54,318 nucleotides of DNA from Nanobdellota archaeon (GTDB taxonomy: Archaea; Nanobdellota; Nanobdellia; PEZQ01): positions 1 through 54,318 of the forward strand of contig JAAOXS010000002.1 in the NCBI GenBank assembly GCA_018220985.1, written 5' to 3'. Of this stretch, positions 42,492 to 50,635 are shown piece after piece. The position numbers and the translations under genes are program-made. A model generated the notes under the pieces. That model was not told the DNA's origin. It saw only the letters and a program-made list of their open reading frames with translations, and searched no databases. How positions within the stretch are numbered: position 1 is the first letter of the stretch; each line of letters starts with the position of its first letter.

Positions 42492-42895
42492 AAGTTTTGA
42501 ATTTGCACTGTTCCACGTTTTCTTATAACACTGTTAAGCCAACTCCTGTTGCTGTCGGTAATGCTAATGAGGGTGTTTTTGATAATGTGATGGTTTGTCT
42601 TACGAGTTTTGAAAAAAGTGATGAGGGTAGGGTTAGTGAAATTGTTGAGAGTTTTAAGAAGAATTTGTTGGTTGATTTTTCTCGTATAAAGTTTTCAACT
42701 GTTTTATTATATCCTTATGCTCATTTATCTAAGAGTTTGGGGAGTCCTAGGAAGGCAGTTGAGTTTTTAGAATTGTTGAAAGAGAGTTTGAACGATTGTG
42801 AGTTTAAAGTTGAAAGTTCTCCTTTTGGTTGGTATAAGAGTTGGGAAATGTCTTGTAAGGGGCATCCTTTAGCTGAAGCTTTTAGAGAGTATTAA
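42488..42895 (+). CDS. Free-standing ThrRS editing domain (archaeal type)
   Basis: A 135-residue protein equivalent to the N-terminal editing domain of archaeal threonyl-tRNA synthetase (a DTD-like fold). It removes serine wrongly attached to tRNA-Thr. The C-terminal motif FGWYKSWEMSCKGHPLAE matches the family. His79, Tyr116, Lys117 and Glu130 fall at a constant offset from the catalytic residues I recall for the Pyrococcus domain (His83, Tyr120, Lys121, Glu134). In most archaea it is fused in front of the catalytic domain; here it is a separate gene behind it (ATGA overlap), so it must act in trans or by docking. Confidence 0.88.
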   Translation: MKVLNLHCSTFSYNTVKPTPVAVGNANEGVFDNVMVCLTSFEKSDEGRVSEIVESFKKNLLVDFSRIKFSTVLLYPYAHLSKSLGSPRKAVEFLELLKESLNDCEFKVESSPFGWYKSWEMSCKGHPLAEAFREY

Positions 42896-42947
42896 GTATG
42901 TTGATAGATTATTTTACTTAATTTGTTAGTTCTTTTTTTTTCATATT

Positions 42948-43457
42948 TCATTTTGCTAAATGAATATAATAAGAATATAATAAATTTCTATCTTTACCAT
43001 CTAATTTATCAAACCATTTCTTGTTTGCATTATTTTTTGTTAGTTCTTGCAATAATTTTTTTATTTCTTCGTAATTTTCTTTTTTATTTTTAGGATTTAT
43101 TAGTTCAATTTTAGTTTTTATTTCTTGAAGAATTTCTTTACGGTTCTTTGTTTTTTTAGAAACTGGTTTTAGCGCGTTTTTCGCAATGTGATATAAATGT
43201 CTTGCATATTCTCGTCCTCTTTTAACATTAAATTTAGAATGTTTTGAGTTGTATGATTCTATTATGTCTTTTATTGCATTACACCTGCCTTTATCTCCTC
43301 CCATCCATTCAGGATATTTTTCTCTTATTTCTTCACATAACAAATATAGTCTTGGAACTATTTTTTTAGCTTCGTTAGGTGTTATGTCCTGTCCTTTTCT
43401 TTCTTGTTCTATGATGTTCACAATTTTTTCTAAAATATCTCTTAGATCATTATTCAT
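42948..43457 (-). CDS. Hypothetical helical protein
   Basis: A 169-residue, mostly helical, strongly charged protein with no recognised family. The N-terminal half includes an EYPEWMGGDKGRC-like loop region near residue 49-59; the C-terminal half is Lys/Glu/Asn-rich. No signal peptide or membrane segment. It lies eight bases downstream of the PhoU-like gene on the same strand and may be co-transcribed with it. The residue bias resembles the accessory genes at the right end. Confidence 0.55.
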   Translation of the reverse strand: MNNDLRDILEKIVNIIEQERKGQDITPNEAKKIVPRLYLLCEEIREKYPEWMGGDKGRCNAIKDIIESYNSKHSKFNVKRGREYARHLYHIAKNALKPVSKKTKNRKEILQEIKTKIELINPKNKKENYEEIKKLLQELTKNNANKKWFDKLDGKDRNLLYSYYIHLAK

Positions 43458-43465
43458 ATTTTTTT

Positions 43466-44125
43466 TTAATAATTATATTTTACGCTTATCCTGCTTACGT
43501 GTTTTCCTATTTCTTTTGACGTGTTCGCGAGTTGAGCTAACCAGTAAACAATGTCTTTTAGTAATAGTAAGTCTTTTTGTCTTAGTTTTGTTTTAAAAAT
43601 GTTTGAGTATATTTCGTATTCCAAGTCTCGTGCTTCATGTCTTAGTCGTATTATGTTGTCATTAAGGCTTGTTGCAAGTTCGAAATCTTTTCTCATGTAA
43701 ATTATTGTTTCATGCACTAATTCCGTAATTTTAACTGAGTACGCTGAGAGTTTTAGAATATCGTTTTTTAGTTTAGTGTTTAATCTTACTTGTTTTATGA
43801 GTAATAATTTGCTTAAGCGTTCACTTATGTCTGATAAAGTGTCTATCATGCTTGCAAGTTTAGACCAGTCTTCATGAGTGTATGGTAATAAGTTGCCTTT
43901 GAATAATTTTTTGTTTAGTGTTGCGTTAATCTTATCATTTTCGTCTTCTAACATTTCTATTCGCGCGCATTTTTCACTGATTTTTTTGTTTTCAAAATAA
44001 TCTATTAAAACTTGGTTTACGAGTTTTACACTTGCCACACTGTTCTCAACGTGTTGTACGAATAGTTTTAGAATTGTTTTTTCGTTTTTTTTTATTCTAA
44101 AAATTTTGTTAAGTATATTCATCAA
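43466..44125 (-). CDS. PhoU-like DUF47 family protein
   Basis: A 219-residue all-helical protein of the DUF47 (PF01865) group, whose fold is that of PhoU. Characteristic segments are the AxxxIEMLEDENDKINATLNKKLF helix and the SxxARDLEYEIYSNIFKT helix. DUF47 proteins are usually encoded next to PiT phosphate transporters and probably regulate them. Here the PiT gene is the divergent neighbour, only 37 bases away, so both share a promoter region. Confidence 0.85.
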   Translation of the reverse strand: MMNILNKIFRIKKNEKTILKLFVQHVENSVASVKLVNQVLIDYFENKKISEKCARIEMLEDENDKINATLNKKLFKGNLLPYTHEDWSKLASMIDTLSDISERLSKLLLIKQVRLNTKLKNDILKLSAYSVKITELVHETIIYMRKDFELATSLNDNIIRLRHEARDLEYEIYSNIFKTKLRQKDLLLLKDIVYWLAQLANTSKEIGKHVSRISVKYNY

Positions 44126-44162
44126 TAAGTATTATTAGGGTGTAAAGTAGTATTTATTATGT

Positions 44163-45098
44163 ATGATTGAATTAGTTTTTTTTGTTCTCGTTTTTTATTT
44201 AGCTTGGTGTATTGGAACTAATTTGGAGAGTTTTGCGAGCATTGTGGGCAGTAGGGTTGTTTCTCTTAGAAAAGCTCTTATTATCGCGTCAATAGCCGTG
44301 TTTATTGGCGCTTGTTTTTTTGGCGGTAACGTTTCCAAAACTTTACGTGAAGAAGTTACTAACATTTCAGGTGACGTTTTTGTTTTAAGCGTTCTTGCTG
44401 GTGCTGGTTTTTGGATTGCTTTTGCGAGTTGGCGGTCGTGGAACATTTCTACAACTGCTAGTATTGTTGGTAGTTTAGTTGGTGTTGCATTATTTACGGG
44501 CAGGGTTGTTAATTGGTCTACTGTTTTTGAAATATTGCTGGGTTGGTTTACTTCTCCGCTTATTGGTTTTTTCTTATCTTTCTTTTTCGTTATTATTCTT
44601 TCGCGTTTAATCAATTTTTTTGTTAAAGGTTTTGAAGGTTTAGAAATTTGGGAGTTGCGTTTAGCGTTTGTTCAGTTAGTGTTTACTTTTTTTAGTGTTC
44701 TGGTTCGCGCTGCTAATGATGTGGCGCAGGCAGTTTTCTTTTTTGATTTATCAAGTCATGTTTTCATTCTTATCGCAGCGTTTGGTATGAGTGTTGGTTT
44801 ACTTACTCTTGGTAAGAATGTTGTTAAAGGTTTAGGTTCGCGTCTTACCAAGCTTTCGCCTAGTTCAGGTTTGGCTGTTCAATTATCAACTTTTTTTGCT
44901 TTATCTTTTTTCACGGGTTTTGGAGTGCCTGTAAGTGGTAGCGTGATTTTTGTAAGCGCTATGGCGGGAGCTGGTTTTGCTCGCGGTCAGCGCGTGAATA
45001 AGAGTTTTTTGAAGCAGACAGTGATGTCTTGGATTATTACCATGCCTGTTACAGCAGTTATCAGTGTTGGTTTTTTTATTGTTTTAGGATTATTTTGA
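44163..45098 (+). CDS. PiT family inorganic phosphate transporter, divergent
   Basis: A 311-residue membrane protein with about nine transmembrane helices. The two inverted PiT halves are visible, but the first signature is degenerate: the usual GANDVAN region reads GTNLESFASIVGS (residues about 17-30), whereas the second half keeps RAANDVAQAVF near residue 182. The gene lies opposite the DUF47 regulator, supporting phosphate (or a related anion) transport. The last bases overlap the convergent exonuclease gene by 23 bases. Confidence 0.82.
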   Translation: MIELVFFVLVFYLAWCIGTNLESFASIVGSRVVSLRKALIIASIAVFIGACFFGGNVSKTLREEVTNISGDVFVLSVLAGAGFWIAFASWRSWNISTTASIVGSLVGVALFTGRVVNWSTVFEILLGWFTSPLIGFFLSFFFVIILSRLINFFVKGFEGLEIWELRLAFVQLVFTFFSVLVRAANDVAQAVFFFDLSSHVFILIAAFGMSVGLLTLGKNVVKGLGSRLTKLSPSSGLAVQLSTFFALSFFTGFGVPVSGSVIFVSAMAGAGFARGQRVNKSFLKQTVMSWIITMPVTAVISVGFFIVLGLF

Positions 45099-45801
45099 TT
45101 GGTGCGTGGTCGCTTCCCATTACGTATTTTAATATTTTTGAGTTTTCTATTTTGTTTTCTAATCTTTTGCTGGTTAGGAAGTAATCTATTCGCCAGCCCA
45201 CGTTTCGTTCTCTTGCTTTAAACCTGTAAGTCCACCACGTGTATTGCCCGCTTTCTTTGTTGAACATTCTGAAAGTGTCTGTGAATCCTGTGTTTAACAA
45301 TTTTGTGAAGTCTTCTCTTTCTTCTGAACTGAATCCAGGGTTTTTAGTGTTTGTTTTAGGGTTGGTTAAGTCTATTTCTTTATGAGCTACGTTTAAGTCT
45401 CCGCAAAGAATTACTGGTTTTTTTTCATTTAATTCTTGTAAGTATTGTCTGAATTGTTCGTTCCATTTTCTTTTGTATTCTAGTCTCGCAAGTTCTCTTT
45501 GCGCGTTAATAACGTAAACGTTCACTAAGAAGAATTTTTCGAATTCGAGAGTGAGTATTCTTCCTTCACTGTCCATTTTTGTTACGCTTAATGGTTTTTG
45601 TTTGGTTAGGATGGCTGTTCCAGAGTACCCTTTTTTTTCGGCAAAATGCCAGTAAGAATGATAGCCTTCAAATTCTTTTTTTTCGTTTATTTTTGTTTCT
45701 TGTAAGCAGAGCATGTCTGGTTGTTCGCGTTCTAAGAATTCGTTAAATCCTTTTCGCATTACTGATCGTATCCCATTCACGTTCCAAGAAATTATTTTCA
45801 T
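45076..45801 (-). CDS. xth: Exodeoxyribonuclease III / AP endonuclease
   Basis: A 241-residue exonuclease-endonuclease-phosphatase fold enzyme that cuts DNA at abasic sites. Catalytic motifs are WNVNGIRS, LQETKI, GDLNVAH and GSDHAPI. The length and sequence match ExoIII/Ape1-type enzymes. It is divergent from the SPFH gene; an inverted repeat lies between them. Confidence 0.94.
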   Translation of the reverse strand: MKIISWNVNGIRSVMRKGFNEFLEREQPDMLCLQETKINEKKEFEGYHSYWHFAEKKGYSGTAILTKQKPLSVTKMDSEGRILTLEFEKFFLVNVYVINAQRELARLEYKRKWNEQFRQYLQELNEKKPVILCGDLNVAHKEIDLTNPKTNTKNPGFSSEEREDFTKLLNTGFTDTFRMFNKESGQYTWWTYRFKARERNVGWRIDYFLTSKRLENKIENSKILKYVMGSDHAPIKIILKQ

Positions 45802-45811
45802 AAATATGTTA

Positions 45812-45841
45812 ATAACGTTTTTTATTTGTATTAAACGTTAT
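45812..45841. promoter_or_regulatory. Inverted repeat between xth and SPFH genes
   Basis: ATAACGTTT (45812-45820) and AAACGTTAT (45833-45841) form a perfect 9-bp inverted repeat with a 12-base spacer, 11 bases before the xth start (minus strand) and about 50 bases before the SPFH start. It shares the AACGTT core with the palindrome in front of cbf5. An operator read by a dimeric regulator is plausible. Confidence 0.4.
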
Positions 45842-45893
45842 CAAAACAGTTAAATATTTCACATGCATTATTTTCTTTTAAGGTGTATTTAAA

Positions 45894-46667
45894 ATAAAAC
45901 TTTTACCTGGTCTTTTGATTGTATTTTTGGTTAGCACTAGTGGGTGTATAACTATTATTCAAAGTGGGTTTGTTGGAATTGAAAAAACGTGGGGGGAATA
46001 TAATCCTAAAGAATTGGGTACTGGAATGAATACGTACATTCCAATTATGCAGGAAATACAATCTGTGCCAATAAAAACAATGGAGATAGCAGAGGCGATT
46101 AGTGTGCCGAGTAATGAGGGTTTAATAGTTGGTTTGGAAGTTTCAATACTTTTCCATTATCAGCCGGATAAAGTAAGTGAATTGTACGCGAGCGTTAGTG
46201 ATCCGCTGAACACGCTAATAATTCCTTTTACTAGAAATATAGTGCGTGATCAAATAGCTGGTCACACTGTTAAAGATGTTTATAGCACTGCGAGAAAAGA
46301 TATTTCTAATGCGATTTTGGCAACTATGCGCGAAGCACTTGCGGATAGGGGTATAGTTATAGAAGCAGTTTTGTTAAGAGATGTTACGTTACCTGCAAAA
46401 GTCACGCAAGCAATTGAGTTAAAACTTCAGAAGGAGCAGGAAGCGTTACAGAAAGATTTTGAGTTAATATCAGCGCAAAAAGATGCTACTATTAGAATAA
46501 CTGAGGCTGGAGGTATTGCAGAAGCTCAAAGAATTATTAGTGAAAGTTTAACGCCTGCTTATTTGCAGTACGAGTTCATAAAAGCGTTAACAGCGAATGA
46601 TAATAACATTATTTACGTGCCAACTGAAGCTAATTTGCCAATACTTGAAGCAAGCAGAATAGGATAG
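45894..46667 (+). CDS. SPFH/prohibitin-domain lipoprotein, possible AUA start
   Basis: A band 7 protein with the SPFH domain at residues about 30-190 (GFVGIEKTWGEYNPKELGTGMNTYIP to VLLRDVTLPAKVTQAIELKLQKEQEAL) and a short coiled coil. Such proteins scaffold membrane microdomains. The only standard in-frame start is TTG 45915, which leaves a signal peptide without any positive charge and no ribosome binding site. An ATA at 45894, eight bases after GGTG (45882-45885), would give Lys-Leu-Leu-Pro before the hydrophobic core and a lipobox STSGC. I use 45894; a sequencing error in an ATG is the alternative. Confidence 0.75.
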   Translation: MKLLPGLLIVFLVSTSGCITIIQSGFVGIEKTWGEYNPKELGTGMNTYIPIMQEIQSVPIKTMEIAEAISVPSNEGLIVGLEVSILFHYQPDKVSELYASVSDPLNTLIIPFTRNIVRDQIAGHTVKDVYSTARKDISNAILATMREALADRGIVIEAVLLRDVTLPAKVTQAIELKLQKEQEALQKDFELISAQKDATIRITEAGGIAEAQRIISESLTPAYLQYEFIKALTANDNNIIYVPTEANLPILEASRIG

Positions 46668-46717
46668 AAAAAAATTTTTTGTGTTTTGTGTTTAATGTTA
46701 TTTGTTAATGTTCATAA

Positions 46718-46729
46718 TATTTATAAAAG
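46718..46729 (+). promoter_or_regulatory. TATA-like promoter of radical SAM gene
   Basis: TATTTATAAAAG lies about 31-42 bases before the GTG start at 46760, and GGTGAT (46751-46756) lies three bases before it. TATA box, short leader and ribosome binding site are all in normal archaeal spacing. Confidence 0.55.
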
Positions 46730-46759
46730 GTTGTTTGGTCTCGTACATAAGGTGATTTT

Positions 46760-48112
46760 GTGAAGGTTTTATTAGTTAGAAATCATGATGGTGGAAACAT
46801 TAACACGCGGCTTCCAGAAAGTTTGAAAAAAGCGCAGGGTGTTTATCCACCACTTGCTTTAGCGTATATTGCGGGATTTCTTGAAAGTAATAATGTTGAT
46901 GTTGAAATATTAGACACTATTGCATTAAACCTTACTAAAGAAGAGACTAAAAAACACATTGCAAAAGCCAATCCTACTATTGTTGGTGTTACTTCTATGA
47001 CGCCTACTTGTAGAGGTGCGTTAGAGATTTGTGAATTAGCTAAAGATGTTGATAAAAACATTTTAACAGTAGTTGGTGGTGTTCAAATGAGTGTTTACCC
47101 TAATGAAATGATTTCATATTCTTATGTTGATGTTGGAGTGGTTGGTGATGGCGAGCATGCAATGTTGGATATTGTTAAAAAAACTGAAGCTAGTAAAAAA
47201 GTTAAAGGACTGGTTTATGGTAAGCGTGTTGAAAATCTTGATGATTTACCTTTTCCAGCAAGACATTTATTACCTAATGATAAATATTGGTGTGTGATTA
47301 CTGATCATCCTTTCACTACATTGATGACTAGTAGGGGTTGTCCCTTTCGTTGCGGTTTTTGTTTTCCTCATGATAAAGTGCTTAGACTTAGAAGTGCTAA
47401 AAACATTGTTGATGAAATGGAATATATTGCTAAAAAATACAAGTTTAAAGAAATAATGTTGTATGATGATACGTTTACAGTTAATCGAAAACACGCTGTT
47501 TCAGTTTGTAAAGAAATTCTAAAAAGAAAGCTTAATGTTAAATGGGAGGCGCCTACGCGCGTGGATCGTGTGGATAAAAAATTATTAGAATTAATGAAAA
47601 AAGCTGGCTGTATTCGGTTAAGATATGGTATTGAAAGTGGTTCTCCTCGAATTTTAAGAGATATGAATAAACTTATCACTCTTGACCAAGCTGCTAAAGC
47701 TGTAAAACTTACTAAAGAAATAGGTATTGAAAATTTTACTTATTTTATTCTTGGTTACGCGCGAGGAAATGAGCGAACAATGCAAAAAACAATTAATTTC
47801 GCTAAAAAAATTGATCCGGATTGGGTTATGTTTACTGCAGCTACACCTTTACCTAAAACAAAATTGTATGATGATTCTGTTGAACTTGGTTTGATTGATA
47901 AAAATTATTGGAAAGATTTTACTTTAGGTAAACGAAGTGACCGTACTCCTTATTTAGTTAAGGATGCTGATAAATGGGTTAGTAAAGCATATAAGACGCT
48001 TTATTTAAGGCCTTCTTTTATTTGGAATAAACTTAGAAAAGTTAATTCTGTGTACGCTCTTAAAAAAAATATTCAGGGTGCTCTTGGAATTTTACATTTT
48101 GAGATGAATTAA
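46760..48112 (+). CDS. B12-binding-domain radical SAM protein
   Basis: A 450-residue radical SAM enzyme. Residues about 1-150 form a cobalamin-binding-like Rossmann domain (PPLALAYIAGFLESNNVDVEILD, GDGEHAM); the radical SAM cluster motif is SRGCPFRCGFC (Cys 194, 198, 201), and the IRLRYGIESGSPRIL segment follows. The cobalamin His of the DxHxxG motif is not evident, as in many class B members. Reaction unknown; methylation or cyclisation of a lipid or cofactor is typical of the class. The start is GTG. Confidence 0.87.
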   Translation: MKVLLVRNHDGGNINTRLPESLKKAQGVYPPLALAYIAGFLESNNVDVEILDTIALNLTKEETKKHIAKANPTIVGVTSMTPTCRGALEICELAKDVDKNILTVVGGVQMSVYPNEMISYSYVDVGVVGDGEHAMLDIVKKTEASKKVKGLVYGKRVENLDDLPFPARHLLPNDKYWCVITDHPFTTLMTSRGCPFRCGFCFPHDKVLRLRSAKNIVDEMEYIAKKYKFKEIMLYDDTFTVNRKHAVSVCKEILKRKLNVKWEAPTRVDRVDKKLLELMKKAGCIRLRYGIESGSPRILRDMNKLITLDQAAKAVKLTKEIGIENFTYFILGYARGNERTMQKTINFAKKIDPDWVMFTAATPLPKTKLYDDSVELGLIDKNYWKDFTLGKRSDRTPYLVKDADKWVSKAYKTLYLRPSFIWNKLRKVNSVYALKKNIQGALGILHFEMN

Positions 48113-48116
48113 TATT

Positions 48117-49553
48117 TTAGAATATTCTTTTTTTGATTATTAATTTTAGCATTTTTGTTCCAGTTTTAATTTTGTTAAATCCAATTGAGTGTTTTGATTC
48201 TCCTCGCATTCGTTTATAATAACTTACTGGTATTTCTATAATTCGCATCTTTTTTTTAAGAACTTCAATCATCATTTCAGGTGAAAATTCTGGTCCTGTT
48301 CCGTTAAGATTATGCTTTATTTTTAAGTAAGATGGTTTCCAAATTCCGCGGTAAGTGCATCCTACATCAGTAAATCTTGGCTCAAGATTCCACCATAGAA
48401 CTTCTATGAATTTTCCTAAAAAAACGTTTCCCCATCTTAAGAACCAACCCATGTTTGCGCCTTGTTCAATCATTTGTCTTGTTGTTCTTGTTCCAATAAC
48501 CATGTCAGAGTCTTTTAAATATTCTAATATTTTTCCTATATCTTTTGATCGGAATGTTCCGTCAGCTTCTGTGATAATAAGTATATCTCCTGTTGCATGG
48601 TTCATACCTGTTTTTAGGGCGTTTCCGTATCCTTGTTTGTGTTCAGTTATTACTCTTACAGTTTTGGATTTTGCTATTTTTGCTGTTTTGTCTGTGGAAT
48701 TGTTATCGACAACTAATATTTCATGTATGCTTGGAATTTTAAACTCGTCTATAACATTTCCAATTGTTTCTTCTTCATTATACGCGGGTATTATTAAGCT
48801 AACTTTGTAATTGTAAAAATTTTTGCTTTTCAGGTCAAAGCTTATGGAGTTCATATCTTCAACAGTTGTGATGTTTGCATAGTTTCCTTTTAAAAAAAAT
48901 GGGTAGACACTTTTTTCTTTTATGGCTATATTATTTATGACATCGGTTATTTCTACTTCATTTCTTAATTTTGAAGGTGGTGTGAGTGATATGTATTCAA
49001 AGATTTTTGGGGTAAAAATGTAAGTTCCACAGCCTATGAAGTTATTTTTTGGTTTTTTTGGTTTTTCAATTAAGCATTTTATTTTTCCATTCAGGAATTC
49101 GCCTGAATAGTTTTTTCTTATTTTTTTCTTATTTGATGTTTCTAAAAAACAGCATATGGCATCATAATTTTTTGGGAGGTTTTTTTGCATTTCGTGATGG
49201 TTTGAATTAGTGTAGATTTCATCTCCGAGTATTACGAGAAATTTTTCTTTGATAACATTTTTTAATAAATAAATTGCTGAACCTATTCCTGATAGTTTTT
49301 TTTGGGTTACATAATTGATTTGTACTCCAAATTTAGATCCGTTGCCAAGTTGTTTTTTTATTTGATTTCCTAAATAACCAATTATGATATATATCTTTTT
49401 TATTCCGAACTGATCTCGCATTATTTCAATATTTCGTTGAATAATTGGTTTGTTTTCTATGATTGTTAAAGGTTTAGGAATATTTTTTGTTTTAGAGTAT
49501 GCTCTTAAGCCTCTTCCTGCTGCGGGTATTACACCAATTCTTATTTTTTTCAT
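48117..49553 (-). CDS. Sugar nucleotidyltransferase-glycosyltransferase fusion
   Basis: A 478-residue two-domain protein. Residues about 5-235 are a nucleotidyltransferase that activates a sugar 1-phosphate: PAAGRGLRAYSKTKNIPKP is the nucleotide/metal loop, VILGDEIY holds the metal-binding Asp, and CGTYIFTP follows. Residues about 249-478 are a GT-A family 2 glycosyltransferase of the dolichol-phosphate mannosyltransferase/GlcT type, with SLIIPAYNEEETI, VVDNNSTDKT and EADGTF. One protein could thus make the sugar nucleotide and transfer the sugar to a polyprenyl phosphate or glycan. Confidence 0.92.
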   Translation of the reverse strand: MKKIRIGVIPAAGRGLRAYSKTKNIPKPLTIIENKPIIQRNIEIMRDQFGIKKIYIIIGYLGNQIKKQLGNGSKFGVQINYVTQKKLSGIGSAIYLLKNVIKEKFLVILGDEIYTNSNHHEMQKNLPKNYDAICCFLETSNKKKIRKNYSGEFLNGKIKCLIEKPKKPKNNFIGCGTYIFTPKIFEYISLTPPSKLRNEVEITDVINNIAIKEKSVYPFFLKGNYANITTVEDMNSISFDLKSKNFYNYKVSLIIPAYNEEETIGNVIDEFKIPSIHEILVVDNNSTDKTAKIAKSKTVRVITEHKQGYGNALKTGMNHATGDILIITEADGTFRSKDIGKILEYLKDSDMVIGTRTTRQMIEQGANMGWFLRWGNVFLGKFIEVLWWNLEPRFTDVGCTYRGIWKPSYLKIKHNLNGTGPEFSPEMMIEVLKKKMRIIEIPVSYYKRMRGESKHSIGFNKIKTGTKMLKLIIKKRIF

Positions 49554-49715
49554 GATTAGTTTATTTTTTTTACTTTATTATTTAAATGTTAATAAATTTG
49601 TTATTACATTACAAATTATGTGTTTATAAGGTTTATATATTGGAATATTGTACATTTTTTTTAGTGTTTGCTTTAAGAAAAATATTAATAAAACGTTTGA
49701 ATTGTTTAAGAATTA

Positions 49716-50468
49716 ATGGTTAAACTATTTTTTGAGAACAGTAAGCAGAACAAGCTTTGTGGAATATTGTCTGATGTTAATAAAGAGGTAGTTGTGATTA
49801 TGTGTCATGGCGCTAATTCAAGTAAGGATAGTAAAACTTTTTTAATGTTGGAGAAAGAATTGAATGCAAAAAGTTTGTCAACTTTCAGGTTTGATTTTTA
49901 TGGGCATGGTGGGAGTGAAGGTAAGTTTGAGGACATTACTGTTTCTGAGGGTGTTGATGATGTGTTAAACGCTGTTAAATTAATGGTTGGTAAGGGTTTT
50001 ACCCGGATTGGTTTGGTTGGTTCAAGTTTTAGTGGTATGGTTTGTTTACTTGCCGCGCCATTAGTAAAAGAGTTATTTGTTTTAGCGTTAAAATCTCCTG
50101 TGTGTGATTATTATGATAAATTAGTTTGGCAGGGAATTTATGATTTTAAAAAATGGAAGAGGCAAGGTTTTGTTAGTAAGTATTTGAACACGAAAAAATT
50201 GAATTATTCTTTTTTTGAGGATGTTATGACACTTAAGGGTGAGGGTTATTTGGCTGCTGGAAAATTGCGTGTGCCAACAATAATTGTGCATGGTGATAAT
50301 GATAAAACCGCGCCTTTAACTTATAGTGTTAAAACTTCTAAGTTGATAAAAAATTGTGAGTTGGAAATCATAAAAGATTGCGGTCATAGTTATTTTGAAC
50401 CAGAGCATTTTGATAAGATGATACGATTAATTGGTGAGTTCATAGTGGTTTCAGCGTATCGTAATTGA
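49716..50468 (+). CDS. Alpha/beta hydrolase
   Basis: A 250-residue alpha/beta hydrolase of the serine aminopeptidase/esterase group. The oxyanion segment is MCHGANSSKDS, the nucleophile elbow is GSSFSG (the fifth position is Ser where most members have Gly), the acid is in HGDNDKTAP and the His in DCGHSYF. Substrate unknown. It is the last recognisable housekeeping-like gene before the accessory region. Confidence 0.85.
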   Translation: MVKLFFENSKQNKLCGILSDVNKEVVVIMCHGANSSKDSKTFLMLEKELNAKSLSTFRFDFYGHGGSEGKFEDITVSEGVDDVLNAVKLMVGKGFTRIGLVGSSFSGMVCLLAAPLVKELFVLALKSPVCDYYDKLVWQGIYDFKKWKRQGFVSKYLNTKKLNYSFFEDVMTLKGEGYLAAGKLRVPTIIVHGDNDKTAPLTYSVKTSKLIKNCELEIIKDCGHSYFEPEHFDKMIRLIGEFIVVSAYRN

Positions 50469-50525
50469 GTTGTAAATCTTGTTTGAGTTATTTTGTTTTG
50501 TAAAATTTACTAGTTACTCGTTAAT

Positions 50526-50550
50526 CGGGGTTCGAATCCCTGCAACCCCA
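50526..50550 (+). repeat. Orphan 3' end of a tRNA gene
   Basis: The 25 bases form a T arm with the consensus loop TTCGAAT (stem CGGGG/CCCTG), an acceptor 3' strand CAACCCC and discriminator A. No matching 5' acceptor strand (GGGGTTG), D arm or anticodon arm lies upstream within a tRNA length. This is the classical footprint left when an element integrates into a tRNA gene, or a broken tRNA. Confidence 0.7.
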
Positions 50551-50635
50551 CTATCAAATATTTGAATAATCGCAGAAATATTCCAAGTTTTTCCAAATAT
50601 TTTTCTTTAACTGTTCAGAGTTTTTGAATGATTAC

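Noticed and set aside
50467-50550. Complete degenerate tRNA with a TTT anticodon ending at the orphan 3' end
   Set aside because: A 5-bp stem with a TTT-containing loop occurs near 50490, but the acceptor strand pairs at only five of seven positions, no D stem forms and the variable region would be abnormal.
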